From: Desmodus rotundus
Lineage: Eukaryota > Chordata > Mammalia > Chiroptera > Phyllostomidae
Assembly: GCF_022682495.2 (NCBI RefSeq)
Contig: NC_071398.1
Span: 86,385,193 to 86,449,192, forward strand
Length of the DNA stretch: 64,000 nucleotides
Reading direction: 5' to 3'
The notes below the pieces were generated by a model that made no database searches, was not told where the DNA came from, and saw only the letters and a program-made list of their open reading frames with translations. Shown in pieces: positions 12,482 through 23,059 of the stretch (position 1 is the first letter of the stretch; every line of letters begins with the position of its first letter). The position numbers and the translations under genes were made by a program.

Positions 12482-13075
12482 CCTGGCAAACTAGCATGAA
12501 TTTTTTTTCCTTCTTCCCAATTTCACAGAGGGAAGATTCAGTCTTACTGTAGAATTTCATTTTCCTTCTTTACAATTTCACGGATAGCAGATTCATTTTT
12601 ACCGTAGATCTGAGCCACCTCAGCTAAGGTCTGGGGGATTTCAGTCACAACCAACTGTTGCACATGTTAGAGCAGCTTTACTAGGTATTGTGGGCCTGTT
12701 TTTCTTTCCTTATTAAATTAAGAACGTGCATTTTTTCACTTAAAGGAAGCACGTTATGGCTTCTCTTTGGCATATCCAAATTGCCAGCACCACTATGCTT
12801 GCCTTTTGGGGCCATTATTAAGTAAAATAAGGGTTACAAGCCCCGTGATACTAAGTGACTAGCTGGCGGCTGGTGTATACAGCGTGAAGATGCTGGACAA
12901 AGAGACAATTCATGTCCCGGGTGGGAGAGAGTCGGACACGCAAGATTTCATCACGCTACTCGGAACAGCATACGATTTAAAACCAATGCGTTGTTTATTT
13001 CTGGAATTTCTCATGGAATATTTTTGGACTGCAGGTGACTGAAACTGAGAAAAGCGAAACTGCGGATAAAGGGTT
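12221..13075. mobile_element. Tigger-like (pogo/TcMar) DNA transposon, non-autonomous
   Basis: This is a roughly 855-bp element bounded by inverted repeats. The left end reads AGTCCCGCCTTATCTGTGG and the right end contains GAAACTGCGGATAAAGGG, whose reverse complement begins CCCTTTATCCGCAG. A TA precedes the left end at 12219-12220, as expected for Tc1/mariner-type insertion. Internal landmarks are GTGGATGCCTGAAACCGTGG, GGATAGTTCCAAACCCTAAA, CTATGTTTTTTCCTAT and TTCATGTCCCGGGTGGGA. They match a common placental non-autonomous family of this superfamily, whose exact subfamily name I cannot give. No transposase frame is visible. A (TC)17 microsatellite occupies 12446-12479. Confidence 0.7.
12446..12479. 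repeat. (TC)17 microsatellite
   Basis: Thirty-four bases of uninterrupted TC lie inside the Tigger-like element, directly after ATGAATGTGG. The family appears to carry a short CT-rich run at this point, so the array probably grew by slippage from transposon sequence. Confidence 0.95.
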
Positions 13076-13904
13076 TTTGTTGTTGTTTTGATCTAGTTTT
13101 AAGGGAAGCTGTTAAAATGTTGTGGGTTTGGGGAAGTAGCAACAAAACTTCACCCTACTTTTATTGTGTTTCAGGCGCTACATGGTAAGTGTGCCTGACG
13201 AGCTATGTGCCCGGTGGCTGCAGGCTCCGCCTTGCTCTGAGTGATAGTGGCAAACATTCATTGTGTGCCAGATGCCCAGGGCTCCCTCTCCGTCTCCTGA
13301 AGTGCCTTCCTCTTGCTTCCGACACTTTGTACCTCTTCAGTGCTGCTTCTCACACCCCACCTCTCCGTTTAGAAGGCAAGCTCTGAGAAAAGGTGCCCCA
13401 CTCACCTCCACAGCTACCCCCATGATATCCGCACAGGGATCCAACCGTAGGAGTAGCTTCACCCGTAGGAGAAGCTCAGTAAATAGTGCGGAATCCCATT
13501 CATCTCAACAGTGGAAACAGCGGCCATCAGTGGTGGGGAGTAGAATTTACTGTATTTGGGGGGAGGGGTATGAGAAGACGAGGTGAGAAGAGCCCTGACC
13601 CCTTAAGTACACTGCAGTAGTCGCGCTCTGTTACCTTTGAGAATGAAGTTTGGGTGGCGTTTCTCAGAAACGCAGAATCTCCTCTGCATTGCAGCACGGA
13701 GGACTTCGAGGGGCAGTGAGATGGTGACTTTGAGCTACTGCTTTTTCCTCTTCCCTGTTGCTCTTATGCAGTTGTCATTGTTATTGCTACTGGTGACATT
13801 TCACAGGTCGTTATCTATTCTTTTTTGGGGGCGGGCAGGATTCTTTATTTATTTAATTACCTATTCTTAAAAATGCCCACCAGCAACCTGACAAAAGGAT
13901 GTAC
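13076..13904. other. No gene seen; possible L2 tail at 13365-13480
   Basis: The segment GGCAAGCTCTGAGAAAAGG followed by AGCTCAGTAAATAGTG (about 13373-13484) resembles the last part of an L2 LINE 3' end, but it is too decayed to be sure. It contains a small imperfect repeat, CCGTAGGAGTAGCTTCAC then CCGTAGGAGAAGCTCAG. Open frames of 65-107 codons here overlap in several frames and have no recognisable domain. Confidence 0.35.
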
Positions 13905-14025
13905 AAGAAAGGCTCTTGGACTAAAAGTCAAGTGCATTAGGTCCTAATCCCAGCACTTCCCTGAACTCGTTGTGTGAATTTGTGCAAATCTCTAGCTGGG
14001 AGTGGTCTCAGCTTCCTCTGTAAGG
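13905..14025 (+). repeat. MIR SINE fragment
   Basis: Shows the usual forward MIR order: TCTTGGACTAAAAGTCAAG, then AATCCCAGCACTTCCC, GTGTGAATTTGTGCAAATCTC and CTCAGCTTCCTCTGTAA. It is an ancient tRNA-derived SINE remnant with no function that can be read from the sequence. Confidence 0.65.
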
Positions 14026-14084
14026 GGGCCCCAGGAGAAGGAGCATGGCTTTGGGCCTTAAAGAGACATGAGTGTGAACGCCAG

Positions 14085-14255
14085 GCCTTACTTTTTTATA
14101 AGTTATGTGGCCTTGGGCAAGTTTCTTCACTCTCCTGGTCTCAAGTTTTTCATTTCATTTTCATGAGGATAACAGGCTCTAATAAAGAGACTTGATAGGA
14201 GCTTTAAATGAGCTCATGTATGTAAAACATTTAGCCAAATACTAGGTACAAACGA
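14085..14255 (+). repeat. MIR SINE fragment
   Basis: Contains TTATGTGGCCTTGGGCAAGT, TTCACTCTCCTGGTCTCA, GAGGATAACAGGCTCTAA and the tail TGTAAAACATTTAGCCAAAT, all in forward MIR order. Confidence 0.75.
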
Positions 14256-14298
14256 GGCATCCAGGTCTGTTATTTGTTTTGTTTTTCTATAAAGTGAG

Positions 14299-14653
14299 TG
14301 CTACAGACTGCATGTTTGCATCCCCCTCCACCAAATTTACGTGTTGAAACCTAATGCCCAATATGATGGCATCAGGTGGTAGGGTTTTTATTTGGGAGGA
14401 AGGTAGGGCATAATGGTGGAGATTAAGTGTGCTTGTGTAAGAGGCTCCAGGCTGCTCCCTTGCCCCTTCGACCGTGAGGATGCAACAAGAAGTCAGTAGT
14501 CTGCAGCTCCAAAGAAGGCCGTCACCAGAACCCTATCATGCTGGCACCCCCATCTTGAACGTCCAGCCTCCAGAACTTTGAACAATAAATTTCTGCTGTT
14601 TACAAGGCCCCGGTCTGTGTACCTTGTTACAGCAGCCCAAACAGACTAAGACA
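14299..14653 (+). repeat. MaLR-type (MLT1-like) solo LTR
   Basis: This is a 355-bp LTR in forward orientation. It starts TGCTACAGACTGCATG and ends AGACTAAGACA. Diagnostic pieces are TGTTGAAACCTAATGCCCAA, GCTGGCACCCCCATCTTGAA, CCAGCCTCCAGAACTTTGAA, the polyadenylation signal in CAATAAATTTCTGCTGTTTA, and CAGCAGCCCAAACAGACTAA. No internal retroviral sequence is attached, so it is a solo LTR left by recombination. The flanking 5-mers do not match as a clean target duplication, as expected at this age. Confidence 0.8.
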
Positions 14654-14659
14654 ATGGGC

Positions 14660-15866
14660 TTTCACCATCTCCTCCTTATAAAGTTGTTTTGAGGATCAAA
14701 TAAGATTATAGGTGATAAAGATCCCTGCAAACTAGAAAAAGCTCTGCACCCGTAGTCACAGGGCATTAAGAGAAGCAAAACAAAAACAACCAGTTATTAT
14801 AGTACTAAGCTGTGTTTTCACAGTATTTCTAAATCAACTTTTAAGAAGAAAACCAACATGAATTGTTTTATTAGAAGAAGCCATTTGGGGAGTGGGAAGG
14901 AAATGGAACTCCAAGTGTGATAAGGTATGGAATGATGATACAAGTGGCTCTGATTTATAAGTACACCCTGGCTCATCAGCAAAGTGAGTTCAGAACAAAA
15001 AGATTGGTCTCATTACCGTTTCGGTCTATCGTTAGTGATTCATGCCCACTGGAGACGTTGTGAAGATGGATAATGGCTAAATGTCTTTGTTATGGCCTCC
15101 TGCCGAGTGTGCCAGGCATACGAGAACACCTTGGACACCCTCTACTTCAGCAGGCCAACACTTTCCAAGCCTGGGGGCATGGGATGCTTTTCCACACAAT
15201 GTTTATAGTGTTCTGGAGTCAAATATGTTTAGGAAAATCTCTACTCCTCTCTCAGATGTTCACAGGGCATATCTGTAGGGTACACCTTCTGGGAAGTCTT
15301 ACAGACTTAAGAGAATTTGTTTAACCAAGAATTTCCCAAATGAATTAGACCATAAGACCTTTCCCTTTTCCTTTGTCTACAAAGTCACAATTCATAGCTG
15401 TTAGAACAATGTTCTCCATAAACACAAATCCAAGACGAGATCTGTCTGCCCGCCATGGGCCCTACTCTGCTGTCCTGAGGACATAGTTGATATACCTCAG
15501 AGCAAGGTTGGTGGGAAACAAAGGCTTCAGGGCCTTTGCTGGATAATTATGCATATCCTCCCAACAGTGTGGCGGAACCAGGATGCCACACTGAGGAGCA
15601 GAGATCATAAGTGCCCTTCAAATATCTCAAACATTCACCGCCATGTGGTTGCCGCAGAGGGTCTTGGGCAAGAGAGGCCTCCGTAGCCTCAAACATTGCC
15701 AGAGCATGTCCCCTTCCCATATTTAGATATCAGACTAGCCCATAGCAAGAGGGGAAAGTTGAGCAGAGGGAGAAAGCAGAGGCATAGTCCTCATTCCAGA
15801 GTATCACAGCAAGTGCCCTCTAAATCAGTCCAAATCACTTGTTCTCCCTGTCCTGCTCACGAACAT
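14660..15866. other. No gene seen; unassigned non-coding sequence
   Basis: I recognise no repeat or gene. Two overlapping frames at 15073-15324 have no domain evidence and are not called. Confidence 0.45.
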
Positions 15867-15873
15867 TTCAGAT

Positions 15874-16113
15874 TAGCCCCGGGTGGTATGGCTCAGTTGG
15901 TTGGAGCATCATCCCATAAACTGAAAGGTTGTGGGTTTGATTCCAGGTCAGGGCACATGCCTAGGTTGTAGGTTTTTTCTCTGGTTGGGGCATGTACAAA
16001 AGGCAACCAATCAATGTTTCTCTCTCCCCTCAATGTTTATCTCCCTCTCTCTCCCTCCCTTCCTTTCTCTCTAAAATCAGTAAACATGTCCTTGGATGAG
16101 AATTTTTTTAAAA
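15874..16113 (+). mobile_element. VES SINE (bat tRNA-derived), + orientation
   Basis: This bat SINE has a tRNA-like head with an A-box-like TGGCTCAGTTGG and a B-box-like GGTTTGATTCCAGG, then CAGGGCACATGCCTAGG, GGCAACCAATCAATGTTTC, a CT-rich tract, and a short AT-rich tail. A 7-bp direct repeat, TTCAGAT, flanks it at 15867-15873 and 16114-16120 and is a probable target-site duplication. The internal RNA polymerase III promoter boxes are largely intact. The open frame starting at 16014 begins inside the SINE and is not a gene. Confidence 0.92.
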
Positions 16114-16429
16114 TTCAGATCAGAACAGTATTTAAACATGCCATTGAGAGAAATCTGGCATCTTCAAATTGGTTATACAGTTTTCTAAATTCACTCTCTG
16201 AACATGGTTCAAGATTAAAGAGCAAAAGCTTAAAACGAGCAGTAAAAATCCTACAGGGTAACAGGGCGCATGTTTCACATCCTCTCTTCCCAGCACCCTG
16301 CATACACACACACTTATTCTTCTATTTATTTTCCTCCACTATTCAGATTCACTGGCATCATCCTTCCCTCCCACTGATGATCTACTCCATTGTCTTCTTG
16401 CCACACAATTCAATTCAAGACAATTGTTT

Positions 16430-16590
16430 CTTATCCACTGTGTGCCAGGCACTGAGCTTACAGTCATCCGTTCTCAGAGTCATCTTGGAGCGGAGTCATC
16501 TTGGATTCTACACAGTATCTAACACAAAAGTTTGATCACAAAATCCCATCAATTCTACCTCTGAAAATATCACCCCCAATTTCCCAGATC
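16430..16590 (-). repeat. MIR-like fragment (weak)
   Basis: The CCACTGTGTGCCAGGCACTG segment resembles the reverse-strand MIR 3' part. It is followed by an internal near-duplication, GAGTCATCTTGGA repeated after three bases. The match is short and low-confidence. Confidence 0.35.
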
Positions 16591-16960
16591 TGCCTCCTTA
16601 CTGTCTTGCCATGGTTCTGGCCCTCCTCATTTCTCACCCAGGAAAATGCAGCAGTCTGACATGCTTTCTGGCCTCCATCGGCAATCCGTTTCCACACCAA
16701 GGCACTCATAGACCTGCTCATGAACTCATGCAAAGATCGTCAATGGCTTCACATTATCTACAGAAAACAGCCTCAACTTTAGACAGCAGCGCGAACCTGG
16801 CCCCTGCACTACCTTCGCATTTCCAAGTTTCCGGGACTCCTGCCTTCTCCCCTTCCCCTACCAGACCTCCCCCAACAATAATTGTTCCTGTTCGTTATTG
16901 AATTCTTAACATAGAATCCTAGGTTTGACACAAAGCAGGTACTCAGCATTTCTACAACAC
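16590..16960 (+). repeat. L2 LINE 3' fragment
   Basis: Matches the forward L2 pattern loosely: CTCCTCATTTCTCACCCAGG, ATCGTCAATGGCTTCACATT and GCAGCGCGAACCTGGCCCCT, followed by CCTGCCTTCTCCCCTTCCCC. The reverse transcriptase part is absent, and the 96-codon frame across it is not coding. Confidence 0.55.
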
Positions 16961-17010
16961 GTCAAATGATGCGTGGCATAGATGTATAGACGAATTGATG
17001 AAAGAGTAAA

Positions 17011-17486
17011 TGTATTAGTTTCTTGTTGCTGCTGTAACAAATGACCACAAACTTAGTGTTTTAAAACAACCCCAAGTTATTATGTTATAGTTCTGCAGAC
17101 CAGAAGTCCAAAATGGTGAGCAGAGCTGCGTTCCTCCTGGAGGCGCCAGGGAAGAATCTGTTTCCTCATCTCCTCCAGCTTTTAGAGGCCACCTGTATTC
17201 CTTGACTTGTGACCCTGACCTTCCTCTTCAAAGTACATCACTCCATGCTCTGCTTCCATTGTCCCATATCCTCAATCTCCCTATGTCTCTGACTTTGATA
17301 CACCTGCATCTCTCTTATAAGGACTTAGTGATTATATCATTGGGATCACCTGGGTAAACCAAGATACTCTCCCCATCTCAAGATCCTTAGTTCAATCATA
17401 GATGCACAGTTCCTTTTCTATGTAAGGTAGTTTTGGAGATTAGGGTGCAGATGTCTGGGGAGGGGCGGGCATTATCAGATTGCCCC
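17011..17486 (-). repeat. MaLR-type (MLT1-like) LTR, reverse orientation
   Basis: Read on the + strand it begins TGTATTAGTTTCTTGTTGCT, runs through CTGTAACAAATGACCACAAA and GCAGACCAGAAGTCCAAAAT, has CTCTTATAAGGACTTAGTGA near the middle, and ends near CAGATTGCCCCA. This order is the reverse complement of the MLT1-like LTR at 14299-14653. It is a second, diverged solo LTR of the same broad class in the opposite orientation. Confidence 0.75.
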
Positions 17487-17559
17487 AGTGGATCAATAGG
17501 TTTTTTTTGTTTTGTTTTGTTTTAATGAGCAGCGTCATAGTAGTATAAGCCACCAGGGG

Positions 17560-18520
17560 AAGTTATAGAAAAAACTGAGTTTAAACTCTGCCTAGAAAAG
17601 TGAGGAAAGCTTCCCAAAGGGAATGATGCTTCAGCTGAGTTTAAAGAATATACAGGAGTTCTAAAGGGACAAAGAGAGGCAGCCCTTCAAAGTGGAGGAA
17701 TCAACGTAACCAAGGCAGAGTGGACTGGAGAGGAGGCTTACATGCCCAGCTAAGGAGTTTGGGGTTTAATTGCAAGCTGTGGGGGAATATTGAGGAAGTG
17801 AGCAGGGATATGACATGATTCTGATCTAACAGCTCTGTCTAATGCCATGATGGAAACAGATGTTCTCCAACTGTAATGTAACCATTAGCCACATGGGCTA
17901 CTGAGTACTTACTATGTGACTAGAGTGACTGAGGAACTAAGTTTTAAATTTTACTTAATTTTAATCAGTTTAAACTTAAGTAGCTATATGTGACTAGTGG
18001 CTACTATATTAGACAACACTATTCTAGAAAAACCATCTGGAGAGCAGATTGAAGGTGATTTGGAGGTATGGGTGACTGTAGGCGGGGAGCCCTAAAGGCA
18101 CATGCCCAGATGAGAAGTGAGCACAACCTGAACTAAAACATAAGTAGTAGTGATGACAGTCGGTGGAGACAGTAGAGAGCAATGTCAAACGTAATGTTAA
18201 GAGGCTCGGTTAATGGAATTTAGGCATAGACAAGTCTAGGATGAATCTCCATTTCTCATATGAGTGGTCGGATAGTGCCATTCATCAAGCAAAAGGAGCA
18301 GAATTTAAAAGATAAGGTGACAATTTTACTTTGTTAACAGACGTGATTTTGAGGTACTTATTAAGTGGTGACATTCTAAAATAAATATGTCTGGAGCCCC
18401 CGTGAGGGAGATCTGGGCAGAGGGTACAGGTTTGGCAACTCTTAGCACGTAATTGGGGGTATGCGCTGTTTTGTCCAGGGGAGTAAATAGCATAGAAAAA
18501 CAGAGAGCAAATTCAGAAGC
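17560..18520 (-). repeat. L2 LINE fragment, reverse strand, interrupted by a hAT element
   Basis: The sequence follows the L2 3' region read in reverse. GAAAGCTTCCCAAAGGG, CAGCTGAGTTTAAAGAAT, GCTAAGGAGTTTGGGGTTTA and GATATGACATGATTCTGATC lie on the left; GCCTAAACTAAAAC-type text and TAATTGGGGGTATGCG lie on the right. A short hAT element at about 17830-18020 splits it. Boundaries are approximate and the copy is strongly decayed. Confidence 0.55.
17830..18020. mobile_element. hAT-type miniature element nested in L2
   Basis: This 190-bp element has short inverted ends (left CAGCTCTGTCTAAT; right end reverse-complemented TAGTGTTGTCTAAT). Its internal text, TAGCCACATGGGCTACTGAG, TGACTGAGGAACTAAG and TAGTGGCTACTATATTAGAC, matches a common placental non-autonomous hAT family. 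It lies inside L2-like sequence, so it inserted after the L2. The flanking 8-mers no longer match clearly. Confidence 0.65.
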
Positions 18521-19459
18521 TCACCCAAATGACCAGCATTTGAAGGATCAGCAAAGGCTGGGAAGAATAAATTAATGAGCTCTGAGGCAAACTAGGAGAG
18601 AGTGGGGTCATGGACTCTGAAGGAGGGGAGAGATTCAAAAAGGAAGTGATCAATATTTCTTAGGGAAATGTAATAAGGACTGAATAGTTGCTATGGGATC
18701 TGAGATAGTGACTTAGCAAGAGCAGTTCTGGCAGAGTGAGGGCTGTGGGTAGAAGGGCAGTGGGAGCCAGAGTCAGTAACTGTGACGCAGAAAGCAGGGG
18801 CACTATTGTAGATCCTACGTGTCAACTCTTGTCTCAATGAACTTGACTGAGAGAAAAAGAAGCAGACCAAGGGGCGAAAGGGGACACAAAAGCAAAAGGC
18901 AGATGAGGTTTTACCCATTGGTATGTGGAAGAAAAAGAAGCTAAAGCGTGGGGTGGGGGAGAGAGGAAAAGGGGATGGAAAAAGCTGTCCAAACCACGGG
19001 CCTAGTACTTTAGTTTTCCATATGATCAAAGCGAATGAAAACACAGATGCATAGAAACCAATTTAAAATCACATTTAACAAATCATTGTATGAGCGTAAG
19101 TGCATAGTCTAATGAAAAATGTAAGCAGTTATATAGACTTTTTGAGCAATACACTTTCTCTGTGAGGCCACTTTGGTTCCATACATTTAATGAAAGTGCA
19201 ACTGATACTTCTGTCAAAACCTCTGACACACCAGGGGATGACTGATGGAGCCAGTTCTCTCCATCTCGGAGTATTAGCCCCTTGTCTTTTGCTAGGCTGA
19301 GGCCAAAATGACCTTCTTTGCAGACAGCGTCATAGGAGACTTTATGTAGAGCAAAGTTATGACAGTATAATATCATGCTCACCCTGCCCGCTCAGGTTCC
19401 CCATCACTCCACTACCATCACCCCCACACCCACACAAACCCTACTTCATATAAGTATAG
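18521..19459. other. No gene seen; unassigned non-coding sequence
   Basis: I recognise no gene or repeat. The reverse-strand 117-codon frame at 18691-19044 is low-complexity (Phe- and Ser-rich, read from purine-rich DNA) and is not called. The 99-codon frame at 19083-19382 has no recognisable motif. Confidence 0.45.
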
Positions 19460-19808
19460 GTATCTTAGTCTGCTCTAGCTACAAAATACCAGAGACTGGG
19501 TGGCTTCTAAAGCACAGAAATTTATTTCTCACATTTCTGGAGGCTGGAAGTCCAAAATGAAGGCACTGGCAGGTTTGGTGTCTGGTGAGAGCTGGCTTCC
19601 TGGCTCACTGATGGCCAGCTTCTCACTGTGTCCCTACCTGGCAGAGGGGTCTCTCTGGAGCCTCCTTTACAAGGGCTCTAATGTCATTTGTGTGGGCTCT
19701 GCCTGCATGACTAAGCGCCTCCTGAAGCTCCCACACCCAAACGCCATGGCATTGGGTATTAGATTTTATCATATGAATTTGGAGGGAACATGAACAGTCT
19801 CTGTAGCA
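19460..19808 (-). repeat. MaLR-type LTR, reverse orientation
   Basis: On the + strand it reads TATCTTAGTCTGCTC, AGAGACTGGGTGGCTTCTAA, CACAGAAATTTATTTCTCAC, TGGAGGCTGGAAGTCCAAAA and TATCATATGAATTTGGAGGG, the reverse of a MaLR LTR. It is the third LTR of this class within about 5.5 kb. The 97-codon and 68-codon frames across it are retroviral LTR sequence, not genes. Confidence 0.75.
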
Positions 19809-20619
19809 ACTGGGATTGCATAGGTCCAACCCGGACTCATCTCCCCTCTTAACTCTGAGGCTTAGTGTGGCTCTGAGAAGTGGCCTCAGGCAGAGTCAGG
19901 GGCACTGACAAAAGAAAATGAGAAAGCAGGAGGAAGCAAGAGAAGGGCTGGGGAGAACCGAGAAGGCAAGTGCAGAGATCGCCTCAGAAAGGAGTGTGAA
20001 AGTAATACTCTCGATACTTGGAGGCGACTGACATTTTGCTACGTATCATAGAGTAGATTTGGGCCTTTTGGGATCAAGGGCCAGAGAGTCAGATTACAGA
20101 ACATGGGAGAGTGACTGTCGGCCAGTGCTTTGCAAGCTCTTTGAGGAAGAGGAGGAGGAGAGAAAGGAGAAAGAGAAGAGCAGAGGGGGAGAAGAGGGGA
20201 GGAAGCAAGGCAGTAAAGAGAAGGGGGGGGGGTGGCTGCAGAAAAGGCCAATGCAGCTATGTTTTGCTCCTTCCTGAATTCTTCACATGTCCCTGCGCCA
20301 CCAGCCCACGTTCCCAGTTAGATGCTGCTGTTGAATACCTGTTCAAGGTAACTTGACTATTGTGGAAGATTCCCTTCTCTCCATTGGCACTCGAAACGGG
20401 GGCAGCCTGGCCTTTTTTTATTAGTTAGTGCTTCTAAGTCAATACTGAAGAAGGAGACAGAGGACTAGCAAATGGCAAAGCCAACATTTACTCCCATGTC
20501 CCCTAGAATGGGAGATCTTTCAAGACAGCCCAGATCTCTTTCTATCAGAAGCTAAACAATAAAAAAGTGAAAAACAATAAACTTCCAACTGGAAGGGAAA
20601 TTGCAGATTACCTATCATT
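19809..20619. other. No gene seen; purine-rich tract at about 20140-20235
   Basis: Contains a G/A-rich tract at about 20140-20235, including a run of nine G near 20224. The lysine/glutamate-rich frames across it reflect the purine bias. No gene or clear transposon is recognised. Confidence 0.5.
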
Positions 20620-20696
20620 TTCAGATAAGAACAATGTGGCTCAGAGAGACTAAATGAATTGTACACATGAACAGACTAGGGACCAGGTCTCCAAAA

Positions 20697-20700
<4 letters not shown>
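20620..20700 (-). repeat. MIR fragment (reverse strand)
   Basis: TTTTCAGATAAGAACAATG, GTGGCTCAGAGAGACTAAAT and GGGACCAGGTCTCC follow the reverse-strand MIR pattern. The fragment ends where the compound microsatellite starts. Confidence 0.5.

Positions 20701-20701
<1 letters not shown>

Positions 20702-20773
<72 letters not shown>
20702..20773. repeat. Compound microsatellite (TC)14(CA)22
   Basis: Pure TC from 20702 to 20729 passes directly into pure CA to 20773, with no interruption. The long perfect arrays suggest ongoing length variation. The 180-codon frame running through it is an artefact of the repeat. Confidence 0.97.
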
Positions 20774-20775
<2 letters not shown>

Positions 20776-21019
20776 CTTCTGTTGCTTAAACTCAGTTAAA
20801 AATTTACTGCCCTATAGCATACTTATATTTATTTTTTATGTACATCAGGAAAGCAGGCCCTGTTCTAAAGTCTCACTGTCAAATACAGGAGGCTTTTCTC
20901 CATATGAATATGGTGTGGAACTGATGAGGGACTTAACTGAATACAGAAAGCAGGTGGACAAAGAGTTAGTTCAGGAAGATTCCATACAGCAGGCAGACCT
21001 TTCACTGGCAACTACAGCA

Positions 21020-21205
21020 CAGTGGTTCTCTGCCTTGTGTACATCGAAATCACGCGGAAAGCTTGTTAAAGCCCAGGTTGTTGGGCCCCACACCAGAGCT
21101 TCTGGTACAGAAGGTGTGAGCTGGAGCCCAAGAATTTTCATTTCCAGCACGTTCCTAGATGTCAATGATGCTGCTGGTCCAGGGACCACAGTCTGAGAAG
21201 CACTG
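21020..21205 (-). mobile_element. MER20-like hAT-Charlie element, reverse orientation
   Basis: This 186-bp element has inverted ends: left CAGTGGTTCTCTGCC, and right end reverse-complemented CAGTGCTTCTCAGAC. Reverse-complemented, the interior gives the familiar GTGGTCCCTGGACCAGCAGC beginning, and the + strand shows GGGCCCCACACCAGAGCTTC. These match the MER20/MER5 group of non-autonomous hAT-Charlie elements. I see no target duplication, probably because of age. Confidence 0.8.
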
Positions 21206-22779
21206 GTGTTGGGGATAGACGGCCGAACAGCAGTTAAGTGCTGTCTGAGGTCCGCAGGATGTTCCAACTGGACTCGTGGTGTAAAGCAAGGAGGGCTTCC
21301 TGCTGAGGCAATATTATTCAATCAGTGAAAATAATACCGGAGACTTTTTAATACATGGAAAAATACTTATGTTACCATGTAGAATAAACACCGAGATGAT
21401 TTCAGTGAGAAGAAAAAAATAGAAAAAACCAGAAATGTGCTAGTTTTCCTGCTACCTAAAGCAGAAAATATTTGATCCCTACACATTAGGTAGCTATGGT
21501 AGTTAGTAGTTGGTGTGAGAATAAATGCTTTATGTGTATCCAAACTACTCATTCATTTAAAAACCACTCATAGACGTTGGGGCTTGGGGTGGAAATAAAC
21601 CCTTATTTACATGCATATGAGAGTCACATGCACTCATTTCTTCCACAAATACTAATAAATGATGACCAGATGCCAGGCACTGTGCCAGGCATGAGGGGAA
21701 AGATACATGTTCATTGCCTTCAGCCCAGTGAAAGAAACAGGAAGTGAGATAGGAGTAATAGAAGATATGGAAAATTCTGTGTTCCACTTGGCTTAACAGA
21801 TATTGGGTTCCATTTTAAACAATTGAAGTTTGGGCCTGTCGAGTATCTAGGGAAAGATGTGAAGACAGAGCTGGAAATATTTGTCCGTGACTCACGAGGG
21901 GAACCTGCTTTGGAGAGGTAGGTTGGGAGTCTCTGTCTAATTAGAGGTGTAAATTGTCCTCCATGCAAACAAGTGCAGTCTGAGGAAAGGAATATGAGGT
22001 AGAGAAGGAGGAGCCAATACGGGAGACTGAGAGGTTAGCTTTGGACCAGTACAACTGTAGATAAAATAGTGTGTATAAGATTAAGGATGCATTGATATTA
22101 CCGTTTTAAACAATTGATGATTTATTTGCTTGAAATAAGATTTCTTTAGTAATTTAGTCCATGTGCCCTGTAGAAAGAGATGCTAATCTGAATTACTCAT
22201 AACATGTCTTATACTTCCTGCTTAGGATCCAACCTTACTCAGTGTTCTCACATAAATTCTGCCCTTTTTAAGTTAGAGAAAAGAAAAAAGATTATCCTCA
22301 TAAACGACTATAAAAACATAATCAATAATTTTTCTGACAGTTTTCTCTTTAAGGCCATTAGCTTTTCAGTCATTTCGTAACATATACGGATGTAGCATTG
22401 GTCTGGTGCAAAAGCAAGTCAGCTTCCATCACAGTCTGCGGACCAGGGGCTGGGGTTGCGATCCCCCAGACACGTGCACACACACGATAATCTCTTCTCC
22501 TCCCCCTTATTACCTTACCTCGCCTCTCTTTCCTGGCTTCCTTTAAGGTACAGTTACAACGTTAGGAGCATCAAATCTCTAATTATAATTGTCACGCGAT
22601 TTTAAAGTTTTAAGTAAAAATCATTACTCAGTCTGGGGGTTAGTATTCAATTCAATATGCACTGAATAAGAACTTGTCCACGTTGATACAATAGTGGATT
22701 AAATTACTGCTCCTGCAAGCCCTGAATTTATTGAGCAATAAATAAGCATTTTATGACAAGAGAAAGTTAGCTTTCTAGT
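21206..22779. other. No gene seen; unassigned non-coding sequence
   Basis: A GATGCCAGGCACTGTGCCAG segment at about 21669 is reminiscent of reverse-strand MIR, but it lacks the rest of that element. No gene-like frame is supported. Confidence 0.45.
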
Positions 22780-22782
22780 TAT

Positions 22783-22940
22783 GTATGTGTATATATATAT
22801 GTGTGTATATATGTATATGTATCCATATATGTATACATAGATATATACACATAGATATGTACATTTAGATATACATAGATATGTCTATATGTATATAGAG
22901 AGATATATGTAGACATGTGTGTGTGTCTATATATACATGT
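22783..22940. repeat. TA/TATG-rich imperfect microsatellite
   Basis: About 160 bp of interleaved TATA, TGTATA and TAGATA motifs. It is imperfect throughout, so it is an old, degraded array. It is likely to form an easily melted region, but I see no origin or promoter evidence. Confidence 0.85.
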
Positions 22941-23059
22941 AACTTTGCTTAAAATGTGCAGGTGATGTTTCGTTATTTTCTTTTATATATACAAATAAAA
23001 TGTGATTTCAAGTCATCACTTATAATTGTGCAAATTCTACATTTGTAAAATCATATATA

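Noticed and set aside
15874..16113. tRNA gene suggested by A- and B-box sequences
   Set aside because: The boxes belong to the tRNA-related head of a VES SINE; no cloverleaf or acceptor stem is present. The same holds for the other four VES copies.
16014..16535. 173-codon open frame on + strand
   Set aside because: It starts inside a VES SINE and continues into a MIR-like fragment; no domain is recognisable.
20654..21196. 180-codon open frame, the longest in the window
   Set aside because: It runs through the TC/CA microsatellite, giving Ser-Leu and Thr-His repeats, and then into MER20. The openness comes from the repeat, not from a gene.
22783..22940. Replication origin or matrix-attachment role for the TA-rich tract
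   Set aside because: Only base composition supports it; imperfect TA/TATG microsatellites are common and no specific motif was found.
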